The notes beneath the pieces were generated by a model, which worked only from the letters and a program-made list of their open reading frames with translations, was not told where the DNA came from and made no database searches. DNA of 64,000 nucleotides from CBDFLA01 sp965248915 (GTDB lineage Bacteria; Pseudomonadota; Alphaproteobacteria; M2410): the NCBI GenBank assembly GCA_965248915.1, contig OZ252216.1, positions 1,116,001-1,180,000 of the forward strand. Reading direction: 5' to 3'. Numbering within the stretch: the first letter of the stretch is position 1; each line of letters begins with the position of its first letter. Below are positions 1 to 8,707 of this stretch, one piece after another. A program made the translations under genes and the position numbers.

Positions 1-189
1 TGTCTTGTTGCGGCCATTTACAAAAATAAACTCATCGATACCGGCATCGCGCGCTTCATCAATGGCATATTGGACCAAAGGGCGATCCACCACGGGGAGA
101 AGCTCTTTTGGGACGGATTTGGTAGCCGGCAAGAACCGCGTGCCGAGCCCTGCCACAGGCAAAACAGCCTTTCGAACGGATTTGGTCAT
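1..189 (-). CDS. galU: UTP--glucose-1-phosphate uridylyltransferase, N-terminal part (cut by window edge)
   Basis: The first 63 codons of GalU are visible, reading from an ATG at 187-189 down to base 1, where the window cuts the gene. The N-terminus carries the nucleotidyltransferase signature VAGLGTRFLPATKSVPKELL near residues 12-31, with the conserved lysine that contacts the nucleotide, followed by LPVVDRPLVQYAIDEA. The family makes UDP-glucose from UTP and glucose-1-phosphate. It is divergent from the cysD operon, in which galE would use its product. Identity is clear despite truncation; everything after residue 63 lies outside the window. Confidence 0.93.
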   Translation of the reverse strand, partial: MTKSVRKAVLPVAGLGTRFLPATKSVPKELLPVVDRPLVQYAIDEARDAGIDEFIFVNGRNKT

Positions 190-564
190 ATATAGTCGCC
201 CATAGGTTAGGGGTGTCACGCTCCGAGACAGATGGCGTGAGCTTGTGCCATGCAATTGTTAGGTCTGCAAGCGACAAGCCAAACTGCGGTGTTTTGACCA
301 TAAAAGCGCTAAGATATCGTCTCTTTAATAACAAATATAAACTGTGGTATAAATATAAATACATAACTATTTGTATAAAGTAACCAAAATTCTGATTGAG
401 GCTTGAATTTACAAGGAAAAACTGGTCAATGGGCGGTCGAAAATCGGCATGCTAATGGTGTGCTGGGTAAAGTGGTGAAGCAGGCAGCGAAGTCAGGTGA
501 TATCTGACAAAAAAGGGCATTGGCCTTGCTTGATCAAGATCAGTGAGTAGGTGTACGAGAACAC
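190..564. promoter_or_regulatory. Divergent intergenic region between galU and cysD
   Basis: This stretch of about 375 bases separates two divergent genes and must hold both promoters. The middle, about 310-390, is strikingly AT-rich (runs of ataaatataaat type), while the cysD side is mixed. No convincing gene, tRNA or riboswitch was seen. The only recognisable motif is an FNR-like half-palindrome at 530-543, listed separately. Confidence 0.5.
530..543. promoter_or_regulatory. Possible FNR/FixK-type box upstream of cysD
   Basis: TTGATCAAGATCAG matches the FNR/FixK consensus TTGAT-N4-ATCAA at nine of ten defined positions. It ends about 21 bases before the cysD start, a location that would suit repression or a leader role better than class II activation. 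It is a single match found by eye and could be chance. Confidence 0.25.
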
Positions 565-1464
565 ATGACCGAATTGACACATCTAAGGCGGCTTGAGGCT
601 GAAAGCATTCACATCATGCGTGAGGTTGTTGCCGAGTGCCGCAACCCTGTAATGCTGTATTCCATCGGCAAAGATTCTTCAGTGATGCTGCATCTTGCTA
701 TGAAGGCGTTTTACCCCTCAAAGCCTCCCTTTCCGATCATGCATGTCGACACCACCTGGAAATTCCGGGAGATGATTGAGTTTCGCGACAAACTGGCGGC
801 TGATCTTGGACTGGATCTCATTGTTCACATCAATCAAGAAGGGGTTCAGCAAAATGTTGGACCATTCTCTCATGGATCCGCTGTTCATACGGACATCATG
901 AAAACACAAGCCCTCAAACAGGCGTTAGACCATTACGGGTTCGATGTCGCGTTCGGTGGAGCGAGACGCGATGAAGAAAAATCCCGCGCCAAGGAGCGAG
1001 TCTTTTCTTTCCGAAGCCGACAACATCGCTGGGATCCAAAAAACCAACGCCCAGAACTTTGGCGCGTCTACAACAGTCAGATTCACAAAGGGGAGAGCAT
1101 GCGAGTTTTCCCATTGTCTAATTGGACAGAACTCGACATTTGGCAATACATCTACCTCGAAGATATCCCAATGGTTCCGCTCTATTTTGCCAAGGAGCGG
1201 CCGGTGGTTGAACACGATGGGGCACTTGTGATGGTCGACGATGACCGCATGCCGTTGGATGGCAAGACGCCCGAGAAGAAAGTCGTGCGGTTTCGAACCC
1301 TTGGTTGCTATCCCCTGACCGGTGCCGTTGAATCAACAGCTGCTACATTGCCCGAGATCATTCAGGAGATGCTGCTCACACGCACATCTGAGCGTCAGGG
1401 TCGGGTCATCGATCATGACCACGGCGCATCGATGGAAGAAAAGAAACAAGAGGGGTACTTCTAA
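565..1464 (+). CDS. cysD: Sulfate adenylyltransferase subunit 2 (CysD/NodP)
   Basis: A 299-residue protein matching the small, catalytic subunit of ATP sulfurylase, which makes adenosine 5'-phosphosulfate from ATP and sulfate together with the CysN GTPase. The PP-loop is seen as YSIGKDSSVMLHL near residue 32, followed by the conserved FGGARRDEEKSRAKER block (about 131-146) and SNWTELDIWQYI. Length is normal for the family. The stop codon TAA overlaps the ATG of cysNC by one base (TAATG), indicating translational coupling of the two subunits. It is the first gene of a plus-strand operon reaching to glmS. Rhizobial NodP is the paralogous name. Confidence 0.96.
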   Translation: MTELTHLRRLEAESIHIMREVVAECRNPVMLYSIGKDSSVMLHLAMKAFYPSKPPFPIMHVDTTWKFREMIEFRDKLAADLGLDLIVHINQEGVQQNVGPFSHGSAVHTDIMKTQALKQALDHYGFDVAFGGARRDEEKSRAKERVFSFRSRQHRWDPKNQRPELWRVYNSQIHKGESMRVFPLSNWTELDIWQYIYLEDIPMVPLYFAKERPVVEHDGALVMVDDDRMPLDGKTPEKKVVRFRTLGCYPLTGAVESTAATLPEIIQEMLLTRTSERQGRVIDHDHGASMEEKKQEGYF

Positions 1465-3374
1465 TGTCACACTCCTCAGATCTCATCGCCACCGACATTC
1501 ATGCATACTTGAAAGCCCAAGAGGAAAAGAGTTTCTTGCGTTTCATTACGTGTGGCAGTGTCGATGATGGCAAGAGTACGTTGATTGGCCGACTGCTTTA
1601 CGATTCCAAGTTAATCTTCGAAGATCAGATGTCTGCCCTTGAAGTCGACAGTAAGAAAGTAGGAACCGTTGAAGGCGAAGTCGATTTGGCCCTTCTCGTT
1701 GATGGACTACAAGCAGAACGCGAGCAAGGCATCACCATTGATGTCGCGTACCGGTTTTTTTCGACCGATCGTCGCAAGTTCATTGTTGCCGATACGCCTG
1801 GTCACGAACAGTACACGCGAAATATGGCCACCGGGGCCTCAACCGCCGAACTTGCTATCATCTTGATTGACGCAAGAAAAGGAATTCTCACTCAAACGCG
1901 CCGCCACTCTTACATCGTCTCTCTTCTTGGTATTCGTCACATCGTTTTGGCAATCAACAAGATGGACCTTGTGGACTATTCACAAGAGGTCTTTGAGACC
2001 ATCAAAGCTGATTACGCCAAGTTTGCAGCCGAGCTGGGGTTCAACGACGTAACCTCCATCCCAATTTCTGCTCTTCGAGGGGACAACATCCTCAACGAAA
2101 GCGACAAAACTCCGTGGTACGAGGGTCAGACACTGATGTCTCATTTGGAAGGCGTCGATGTCACAAGGGATGACATGGAACGCCCATTCCGCCTGCCTGT
2201 TCAGTGGGTCAATCGTCCTAATCACGAATTTCGAGGATTTAGCGGAACCCTGGTCTCAGGTCGCGTTCATCCTGGAGACGAAATCGTCGTTCTTCCCTCT
2301 GGCAAGGCAAGCCGCATTGAGAAAGTGGTGACCTATGGCGGAGATCAAGATGAAGCGATCGCTGGACAAGCGATAACGCTCACCCTTGAAGACGAAATCG
2401 ATATATCGAGGGGGGATATCATTTGCGCTGCCGAGCATCCCGCGCAGGTCTCTGACCAATTCAATGCGCATCTGCTTTGGATGCATGAGGACGCTCTTCT
2501 TCCTGGCCGACCATATTTACTCAAATCCGGCAACCGGACGTCGACAGGTGTCGTTTCATCCTTGAAGCACAAGATTGACGTCAACACGCTCAAATCAGAG
2601 CCGGGCAAGACGCTTAGTCTCAATGAAGTCGGACTTTGCAATGTTACGGTCAACAAACCGATCGCGTTCGACCCCTATGTCGAAAATCGGGATACGGGCA
2701 GTTTCATTCTGATCGACCGACACACCAACAATACGGTCGGCGCCGGCATGTTTGACTTCAGCCTACGTCGGGCATCGAACATCGTTTGGCAAGATCTAGA
2801 CGTCGACAAGCGCGCCCGGTCCGGTCTCAAACATCAATCACCTGGCATTCTTTGGTTTACAGGATTGAGTGGGTCCGGAAAGTCGACCGTCGCCAATCTT
2901 GTTGAAAAGAAACTCCTCGCTCGTGGCAAACACACCTACATTCTTGATGGTGACAATGTGCGTCACGGATTGAACAAGGATCTCGGCTTTACAGATGTTG
3001 ACCGCGTCGAGAACATCCGTCGCGTCGGAGAAACATCGAAACTTCTCGTCGATGCAGGCTTGTTGGTACTCGTTTCCTTTATCTCACCGTTTAGAAGCGA
3101 GAGACGCTTAGCGCGCAGTCTTATGGAAGATGGCGAATTCGTTGAGGTTTTCGTCGATACACCATTGCAAGTTTGCGAGGAACGCGATCCAAAGGGCCTC
3201 TATGCCAAGGCACGTGCGGGTGAGATCAAGAATTTTACCGGATATGACTCAGATTATGAAGCGCCGGAAACAGCGGAAGTCATCATCAAGACAGCAGATC
3301 AATCGCCTGAAGAGTCGGCCGATCAAATAATCGAATATTTAGATCTTAACGGCTATCTTGAGAGCGATCTCTAA
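1464..3374 (+). CDS. cysNC: Bifunctional sulfate adenylyltransferase subunit 1 / adenylylsulfate kinase (CysN-CysC fusion, NodQ-like)
   Basis: A 636-residue fusion. Residues about 20-440 form the EF-Tu-like CysN GTPase: P-loop GSVDDGKST near residue 31, DTPGHEQY, and NKMD. From about residue 465 follows an APS kinase: P-loop GLSGSGKSTVAN near 470, DGDNVRHGLNKDLGF, and the ISPFRSER loop. The product therefore drives APS formation and then phosphorylates APS to PAPS. The fusion is typical of alphaproteobacterial CysNC/NodQ. The start is set by the TAATG junction with cysD. No cysH or cysI reductase follows; the next genes make nucleotide sugars, so the PAPS may feed sulfotransferases (inference). 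Confidence 0.96.
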   Translation: MSHSSDLIATDIHAYLKAQEEKSFLRFITCGSVDDGKSTLIGRLLYDSKLIFEDQMSALEVDSKKVGTVEGEVDLALLVDGLQAEREQGITIDVAYRFFSTDRRKFIVADTPGHEQYTRNMATGASTAELAIILIDARKGILTQTRRHSYIVSLLGIRHIVLAINKMDLVDYSQEVFETIKADYAKFAAELGFNDVTSIPISALRGDNILNESDKTPWYEGQTLMSHLEGVDVTRDDMERPFRLPVQWVNRPNHEFRGFSGTLVSGRVHPGDEIVVLPSGKASRIEKVVTYGGDQDEAIAGQAITLTLEDEIDISRGDIICAAEHPAQVSDQFNAHLLWMHEDALLPGRPYLLKSGNRTSTGVVSSLKHKIDVNTLKSEPGKTLSLNEVGLCNVTVNKPIAFDPYVENRDTGSFILIDRHTNNTVGAGMFDFSLRRASNIVWQDLDVDKRARSGLKHQSPGILWFTGLSGSGKSTVANLVEKKLLARGKHTYILDGDNVRHGLNKDLGFTDVDRVENIRRVGETSKLLVDAGLLVLVSFISPFRSERRLARSLMEDGEFVEVFVDTPLQVCEERDPKGLYAKARAGEIKNFTGYDSDYEAPETAEVIIKTADQSPEESADQIIEYLDLNGYLESDL

Positions 3375-3422
3375 CAAGGCCAAAAGTAAACAGATCGTTA
3401 AGGCCAATACTAAGGATAGCGT

Positions 3423-4406
3423 ATGAGTATCTTAGTGACGGGCGGAGCCGGGTATATCGGGAGCCACATGTGCTGGCTGCTGGAGGATACTGGCGAGCCC
3501 TTCGTGGTGCTCGATGATCTGTCGACCGGGAAACGCAATTTGCCACCGAAGACAGCGCCTTTCGTCCAGGGCGACGTCGGCGACGCAGAATTGCTTGACC
3601 AGGTTATGAAGGACAATGACATCGACTCAGTGATTCACTTCGCAGGGTCCATCATTGTGCCAGAATCTGTTGAGCTGCCACTGAAGTACTATGACAACAA
3701 CACTTCGAAAAGCAGAACCCTGATCGAAGCCTGCGTGCGCAACGGCGTAAAGAACTTCATCTTTTCTTCTACTGCAGCGGTGTATGGCGAACCAAAACTC
3801 AATCCGGTTCCAGAATCAGCCCCCTTTGACTCGCAATGCCCGTATGCCACGTCAAAATTGATGACGGAGATGATCCTCAAAGACACCGCCATCGCCCACG
3901 ACATCAACTATGTGGCCTTGCGGTATTTCAACGTCGCCGGTGCCGATTTGAAGAAGCGCACTGGGCAATCGAGCCCCAACGCAACGCACCTCATCAAACT
4001 CGCAAGCTTAGCTGCGCTCGGCAAACGACCGGCCCTGCAAATTACGGGCGACGATTATCCAACCCCCGACGGGACTGGCGTACGCGATTACATTCATGTG
4101 ATGGATCTCGCCGAAGCCCACTTGTTGGCTCTGAACTATCTGAGAGACAAAGGCGCCAGCATTGTCCTCAATTGCGGCTATGGCCGCGGATACTCTGTCT
4201 TGGAGGTGATAGGCGCCTTGGAAGAAGTGATTGAACGCTCGCTTCCAGTTGAACGCGCGCCGAGGCGCCCTGGGGATGTCCACACGCTCGTGGCCGACAG
4301 TTCTGCAATTAAAGAGAAGTTTGGTTGGAAACCGAAACTGGATGATTTGCATACGATCGTTCGCACAGCGTTTGAGTGGGAAACACGATTGCACAATCAG
4401 AGTTAG
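3423..4406 (+). CDS. galE: UDP-glucose 4-epimerase
   Basis: A 327-residue extended short-chain dehydrogenase. The NAD-binding GGAGYIGSH motif begins at residue 7, FSSTAAVYGEP supplies the catalytic serine region, and YATSK holds the Tyr-Lys pair. LRYFNVAGAD and the C-terminal PRRPGDVHTLVADS are typical of GalE, which interconverts UDP-glucose and UDP-galactose. The gene lies 48 bases after cysNC on the same strand. Its substrate would come from the divergent galU. The gene ends with TAG, which matters for judging the amber codon near 48.3 kb. Confidence 0.93.
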   Translation: MSILVTGGAGYIGSHMCWLLEDTGEPFVVLDDLSTGKRNLPPKTAPFVQGDVGDAELLDQVMKDNDIDSVIHFAGSIIVPESVELPLKYYDNNTSKSRTLIEACVRNGVKNFIFSSTAAVYGEPKLNPVPESAPFDSQCPYATSKLMTEMILKDTAIAHDINYVALRYFNVAGADLKKRTGQSSPNATHLIKLASLAALGKRPALQITGDDYPTPDGTGVRDYIHVMDLAEAHLLALNYLRDKGASIVLNCGYGRGYSVLEVIGALEEVIERSLPVERAPRRPGDVHTLVADSSAIKEKFGWKPKLDDLHTIVRTAFEWETRLHNQS

Positions 4407-4459
4407 TCGTGCTCTCTGGTCAAATGTGAGTCGGTAGCGACAGTTATGAAGAGGCCAAT

Positions 4460-5440
4460 GTGACCATACTGGTAACCGGTGCTGCGGGATTTATCGGATC
4501 CTATGTTTCACACGCTCTGCTTGATCGTGGGGAGCAGGTCATTGGTGTAGATAATCTGAACACGTATTACCCGGTAGAGCTCAAACAATCACGCCTCGAT
4601 CGACTGATCGACCGGAAGGGATTTGAGTTTCACAAAGCAGACATCGCAGATCTCGACGCACTGAAACAAAGCGTGAGTGGACACAAATTGACCAAGGTGG
4701 TTCATTTGGCGGCGCAAGCGGGTGTCAGATATTCCATCGAAAATCCTATGGCGTATGCCCAGTCAAATTTGGTTGGTCACCTTTCGATTTTGGAATTGTG
4801 TCGCCATTCAGAGAGTTTCGAACATTTGGTCTATGCCTCTTCAAGTTCTGTCTATGGTTCTGACAACGATATGCCTTATTCGGAGGCTCAAGACGTCAAC
4901 CGACCTGTGTCACTATATGCGGCGACCAAGCGGGCCGACGAGTTAATGAGCTATTCGTATGCCCATCTTTATGGCTTCCCACAAACAGGCCTCCGTTTCT
5001 TCACGGTTTATGGTCCGTGGGGGCGGCCGGACATGGCGTACTGGAAGTTCACAGAAGCCATCTTCCAAGGCAAACCAATCGACGTCTACAACAATGGCGA
5101 TATGCGTCGCGATTATACATATATCGACGATATTGTTTCGGGGGTGCTTGCTGCATTGGATGAGCCGCCGGTTTCGACGGATAATACGCCACCACACAGG
5201 GTGTTCAATATTGGCAACAACAAGCCAGAAGATCTCATGAACTTCATTTCAATCATCGAAGATGCCGCAGGCAGAGAAGCAGAAAAGATAATGTTGCCCA
5301 TGCAACCTGGTGACGTCTACGAAACCTATGCAGATATTTCTGCAATCAATGAAAAATGTGGATTCACGCCGACGACGTCGATTGAAGATGGGATTCCAAA
5401 ATTCGTCGAGTGGTACCGCGGATACAATGGTCTGAAGTAA
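4460..5440 (+). CDS. NAD-dependent nucleotide-sugar epimerase, probably UDP-glucuronate 4-epimerase
   Basis: A 326-residue extended SDR with TGAAGFIGSY at the N-terminus, the DNLNTYYPVELKQSRL segment characteristic of CapI/LspL-type UDP-glucuronate 4-epimerases, AAQAGVRYSIENP, SSSSVYG, YAATK and TVYGPWGRPDMAYWKF. These together favour conversion of UDP-glucuronate to UDP-galacturonate, used in capsules and LPS cores. The GTG start at 4460 is favoured by AAGAGG at 4448-4453; an ATG two bases earlier (4458) runs straight into TGA, so it cannot be the start. The substrate assignment rests on motif resemblance. Confidence 0.85.
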   Translation: MTILVTGAAGFIGSYVSHALLDRGEQVIGVDNLNTYYPVELKQSRLDRLIDRKGFEFHKADIADLDALKQSVSGHKLTKVVHLAAQAGVRYSIENPMAYAQSNLVGHLSILELCRHSESFEHLVYASSSSVYGSDNDMPYSEAQDVNRPVSLYAATKRADELMSYSYAHLYGFPQTGLRFFTVYGPWGRPDMAYWKFTEAIFQGKPIDVYNNGDMRRDYTYIDDIVSGVLAALDEPPVSTDNTPPHRVFNIGNNKPEDLMNFISIIEDAAGREAEKIMLPMQPGDVYETYADISAINEKCGFTPTTSIEDGIPKFVEWYRGYNGLK

Positions 5441-5451
5441 GGGAACGGAAT

Positions 5452-7275
5452 ATGTGCGGCATTGTCGGCATTGTTGGCCATCGTGATGCATCTGCCTTCA
5501 TGATTGAAGGGCTGAAGCGATTGGAGTACCGCGGATACGATTCCGCCGGCGTTGCGACGTTGATCGAAGGCAAGGTCTATCGCCGGCGCGCCAAAGGCAA
5601 ATTGATCAATCTAATTGACCAGTTGCAAGAAAGCCCACTGGACGGGTGCATTGGCATTGGCCATACGCGTTGGGCGACACACGGCGCCCCCACCACGCAG
5701 AACGCTCACCCGCACCAAGCTGAAGGCGTGACCATCGTCCACAATGGTATCATCGAAAATTTCTTGCAGTTGCGGGATGAGTTGGAAAAAGCCGGAAGGG
5801 TTCTCGAAACCGAAACTGACTCCGAAGTCGCTGTACATCTAGTCAGTCACTACATGTCCACTGGAAAGTCGCCGAAGGAAGCAGCTTCCGCCGCACTGAA
5901 GAGATTGGAAGGCGCGTTCGCGATTGGCATGTTGTTTGATGATCACGAAGATCTGATTATCGCAGCCCGTCGAGGCAGCCCCCTGGCGATTGGGATCGGC
6001 GATGGCGAAAACTATCTTGGATCTGATGCATTTTCATTGGCGCCCATTACCAACCAAGTCATTTATCTCGAAGACGGAGACTGGGCTGAGATTACGAGCA
6101 CTGCGGTGCGGATCTATGACAGCGAAGACCGACCAATCAAGCGGGGCATATCAACCACCAGCGTGAGCGCTGCCCTGGTCGACAAAGGAAATCACCGGCA
6201 CTTCATGGCCAAAGAAATTTTTGAGCAGCCAGATGTGGTGGGTCACACCCTTGGCGCCTATATCGATCCAAACCAGTTGAGCCTGAACCTGCCGGACCTC
6301 CCATTTGACCTGGCGCACCTTCCTAAGATCACCATCATCGCTTGCGGCACCGCATACTATGCTGGGCTGGTCGCGAAATATTGGTTTGAACAAATCGCAC
6401 GCGTGCCGGTGGAGGTCGACATCGCCTCTGAATTTAGATACCGCGAGGCAACCCTTCCACAAGGCGGTTTGGCCATACTGATATCGCAGTCGGGCGAGAC
6501 TTTCGATACATTGGGGGCTCTTCGTTATTGCAAAGAACAACATCAGCACATTCTGTCGATCGTCAACGTGCAAGAGTCCACAATCGCACGTGAATCTGAA
6601 GTTATTGTGCCCACATACGCTGGACCAGAAATTGGCGTAGCGTCAACCAAAGCCTTCACGTGCCAACTCGTCGTTCTTGCCACATTGGCAATCGCCACAG
6701 GTGTCGCCCGTGGACAATTGCTCCCGGCTGATGAACACAGATTGCTAAATCTCATCCAGGAATTGCCGCGCCATATGGCAGACGTATTGGCCCACGACAA
6801 AGCATTTGAACGCATCAGCTCAGAGCTTTCGAAAGCGCGCGACGTCCTGTTCCTTGGTCGTGGTGTGCATTACCCCATCGCGCTTGAAGGAGCGCTCAAA
6901 CTTAAGGAGATCTCCTATATCCATGCTGAGGGGTATGCAGCGGGTGAACTAAAGCATGGGCCCATTGCACTCATTGACGAAAATATGCCGGTCGTCGTCA
7001 TCGCCCCTTGTGATGATCTGTTCGAAAAAACCGTATCAAACATGCATGAAGTGATCGCGCGCGGTGGAAAGGTTACCTTGATATCCGACAAGAAAGGCAT
7101 TCAAAAAGCCGGTGCCGATGCAACCGACGCTTTTGAGATGCCGGAGAGTGATCCGTTTATCGCGCCAATTCTCTATGCGCTCCCAGTGCAGATGTTGGCC
7201 TATCACACGGCAGTCTTTAAAGGCACCGACGTGGACCAGCCACGCAATCTGGCAAAATCTGTTACCGTCGAGTAA
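5452..7275 (+). CDS. glmS: Glutamine--fructose-6-phosphate aminotransferase (isomerizing)
   Basis: A 607-residue enzyme making glucosamine-6-phosphate from fructose-6-phosphate and glutamine. It begins MCGIVGIVG; Cys2 becomes the N-terminal nucleophile of the glutaminase after Met removal, which fixes the start at 5452 rather than an upstream in-frame ATG at 5410. The Ntn domain (about 1-230, with GHTRWATHG and HNGIIEN) is followed by two SIS domains (ISQSGETFDT; LGRGVHYPIALEGALKLKEISYIHAEGY), and the C-terminus LAKSVTVE is canonical. It starts 11 bases after the epimerase stop. Rhizobial NodM is the same enzyme; together with cysD/cysNC (NodPQ) the operon resembles amino-sugar/sulfate supply sets. 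Confidence 0.96.
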   Translation: MCGIVGIVGHRDASAFMIEGLKRLEYRGYDSAGVATLIEGKVYRRRAKGKLINLIDQLQESPLDGCIGIGHTRWATHGAPTTQNAHPHQAEGVTIVHNGIIENFLQLRDELEKAGRVLETETDSEVAVHLVSHYMSTGKSPKEAASAALKRLEGAFAIGMLFDDHEDLIIAARRGSPLAIGIGDGENYLGSDAFSLAPITNQVIYLEDGDWAEITSTAVRIYDSEDRPIKRGISTTSVSAALVDKGNHRHFMAKEIFEQPDVVGHTLGAYIDPNQLSLNLPDLPFDLAHLPKITIIACGTAYYAGLVAKYWFEQIARVPVEVDIASEFRYREATLPQGGLAILISQSGETFDTLGALRYCKEQHQHILSIVNVQESTIARESEVIVPTYAGPEIGVASTKAFTCQLVVLATLAIATGVARGQLLPADEHRLLNLIQELPRHMADVLAHDKAFERISSELSKARDVLFLGRGVHYPIALEGALKLKEISYIHAEGYAAGELKHGPIALIDENMPVVVIAPCDDLFEKTVSNMHEVIARGGKVTLISDKKGIQKAGADATDAFEMPESDPFIAPILYALPVQMLAYHTAVFKGTDVDQPRNLAKSVTVE

Positions 7276-7285
7276 AACAGGTCTC

Positions 7286-7813
7286 ATGATTGAAACGGAT
7301 CGATTACTTCTTCGCCAATGGACGCAAGAGGACAAAGAGCCTTTCGCTAGGTTGAACAGTGATCCAGAGGTGATGCGTTATTTTCCTAGACCGCACACTG
7401 TTGATGAAAGCAACCGAACAGTTGACAATCTGAGCCGTTTGATAGGCCAGCAAGGGTGGGGGATCTACGCGGTTGAGGAACAACAGACCGGAAGTTTCGT
7501 AGGATTCGCAGGCCTTAACTGTCCGACTTGGAAAGCACATTTTACACCCTGCACAGAAATCGGTTGGCGCCTGGCCAAAGAACACTGGGGCAACGGTTAT
7601 GCAACAGAAGCGGCCTTGGCGTGCATCCGATTTTCCCGAGAAAATTTGGACATCGATGAAATTGTGTCCTTCACGTCGGCGCTGAACCTGCCATCGATTG
7701 CGGTCATGGAAAGAATTGGCATGGCGCGGGATCCGGGTGGAGACTTCATGCATCCAAACTTGGCGGAATCAGATCCCCTTGCGCTGCATGTACTTTACCG
7801 GCTGCAGATCTAG
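7286..7813 (+). CDS. GNAT family N-acetyltransferase (RimJ/RimL-like)
   Basis: A 175-residue acetyltransferase beginning IETDRLLLRQW, the usual opening of RimJ/RimL-type GNAT proteins. The acetyl-CoA pocket is visible in EIGWRLAKEHWGNGYATEAA (about 93-112), and NLPSIAVMERIGM gives the final helix and strand. It starts 10 bases after glmS and may be co-transcribed. The substrate cannot be told from sequence. An acetylated sugar or antibiotic is possible given its position after a nucleotide-sugar operon, but this is weak inference. A related gene lies at 47311-47844. Confidence 0.83.
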   Translation: MIETDRLLLRQWTQEDKEPFARLNSDPEVMRYFPRPHTVDESNRTVDNLSRLIGQQGWGIYAVEEQQTGSFVGFAGLNCPTWKAHFTPCTEIGWRLAKEHWGNGYATEAALACIRFSRENLDIDEIVSFTSALNLPSIAVMERIGMARDPGGDFMHPNLAESDPLALHVLYRLQI

Positions 7814-7824
7814 TTGGTAATTTC

Positions 7825-8562
7825 CTATTCGGGAGTGGCTTGGGCTTGGGATTCTAGCCTGCGGCTGTACTCGGCGATGGCCTTCTCAAGATCTTGCTTT
7901 TCAAAATCCGGCCACAACACCTCGGTGTCGTAGTATTCTGCATCCGCAGATTGCCAAAGCAAATAGTTCGAAATGCGTTGTTCGCCGCTGGTTCTAATCA
8001 TGAGGTCTGGGTTGGGAAGATCAGAGGTGTAGAGACGACTATCAACGAGGGCTTCGTCGATATCCTCGGGCTTAATCACACCATCATCAACACTCTTGAG
8101 AATGCTCTTGGCCGCATCCATAATCTCTTGCTGACCACCATAGTTGAACGCGAGGGTGAGGCGAAGACCGGTATTGTCTTTCGTGGTATCAACAGCTTTG
8201 TCGATCCATCTCAGGATGTCTTCTTCGACCCCTTCTCGCCGTCCAATCATCGTAACTTTCACATTGTTCTGGTGAAGCTCTTTCAAATTACGTTTCACAA
8301 AACGCCGAAACAACTGCATGAGGCCATTAACTTCGGATTTGGGGCGGTTCCAATTTTCGATCGAGAAGCTGTATAGGGTCAAATATTTTATGCCGAGCTC
8401 GCCAGCGGCACGAACGACTCCTCGAACACTTTCGACACCGCGTCGATGTCCTTCCAGCCGTTTGAGTCCGCGCCCGGTCGCCCATCGACCATTGCCATCC
8501 ATGATAATGGCGACATGCATTGGTCTGGCGGTTTGTCCTTGTGGCATTAAAGAGCTCTTCAT
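7825..8562 (-). CDS. uppS: Isoprenyl transferase / undecaprenyl diphosphate synthase
   Basis: About 245 residues. The cis-prenyltransferase signature HVAIIMDGNGRWA with the catalytic Asp is near the N-terminus, followed by GHRRGVESVRGVVR, YLTLYSFSIENWNRP and the C-terminal PDLMIRTSGEQRISNYLLWQ motif. The family condenses isopentenyl diphosphate onto farnesyl diphosphate to give the C55 carrier lipid for peptidoglycan and polysaccharides. The start is uncertain: ATGs at 8610, 8562 and 8547 are in frame; the last has AAGAGC at a suitable spacing and gives a normal 240-residue length. It stands apart from the usual cdsA-dxr-bamA neighbours. Confidence 0.94.
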   Translation of the reverse strand: MKSSLMPQGQTARPMHVAIIMDGNGRWATGRGLKRLEGHRRGVESVRGVVRAAGELGIKYLTLYSFSIENWNRPKSEVNGLMQLFRRFVKRNLKELHQNNVKVTMIGRREGVEEDILRWIDKAVDTTKDNTGLRLTLAFNYGGQQEIMDAAKSILKSVDDGVIKPEDIDEALVDSRLYTSDLPNPDLMIRTSGEQRISNYLLWQSADAEYYDTEVLWPDFEKQDLEKAIAEYSRRLESQAQATPE

Positions 8563-8707
8563 TGCGCGGTCCCGGATCACTCGGTTACGACGGAAATTGG
8601 CGGGAAGCAATGGGAAATCTATCTGCGACAGATCATAGACCTAGTCTCTTGTAGCCTTAGGGCAAATCTGTACACTTGCCAAAAAAGCACGTTGGAGGAA
8701 GTAGACT

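Noticed and set aside
59..364. 101-codon minus-strand frame spanning the galU start
   Set aside because: It is out of frame with galU and crosses the AT-rich intergenic region without any motif.
5410..5451. Earlier ATG for glmS giving 14 extra residues
   Set aside because: GlmS needs Cys as second residue for the N-terminal nucleophile; ATG at 5452 gives MCGIVG.
5441..5451. glmS ribozyme/riboswitch upstream of glmS
   Set aside because: Only 11 bases separate it from the preceding gene, and the ribozyme is characteristic of Firmicutes.
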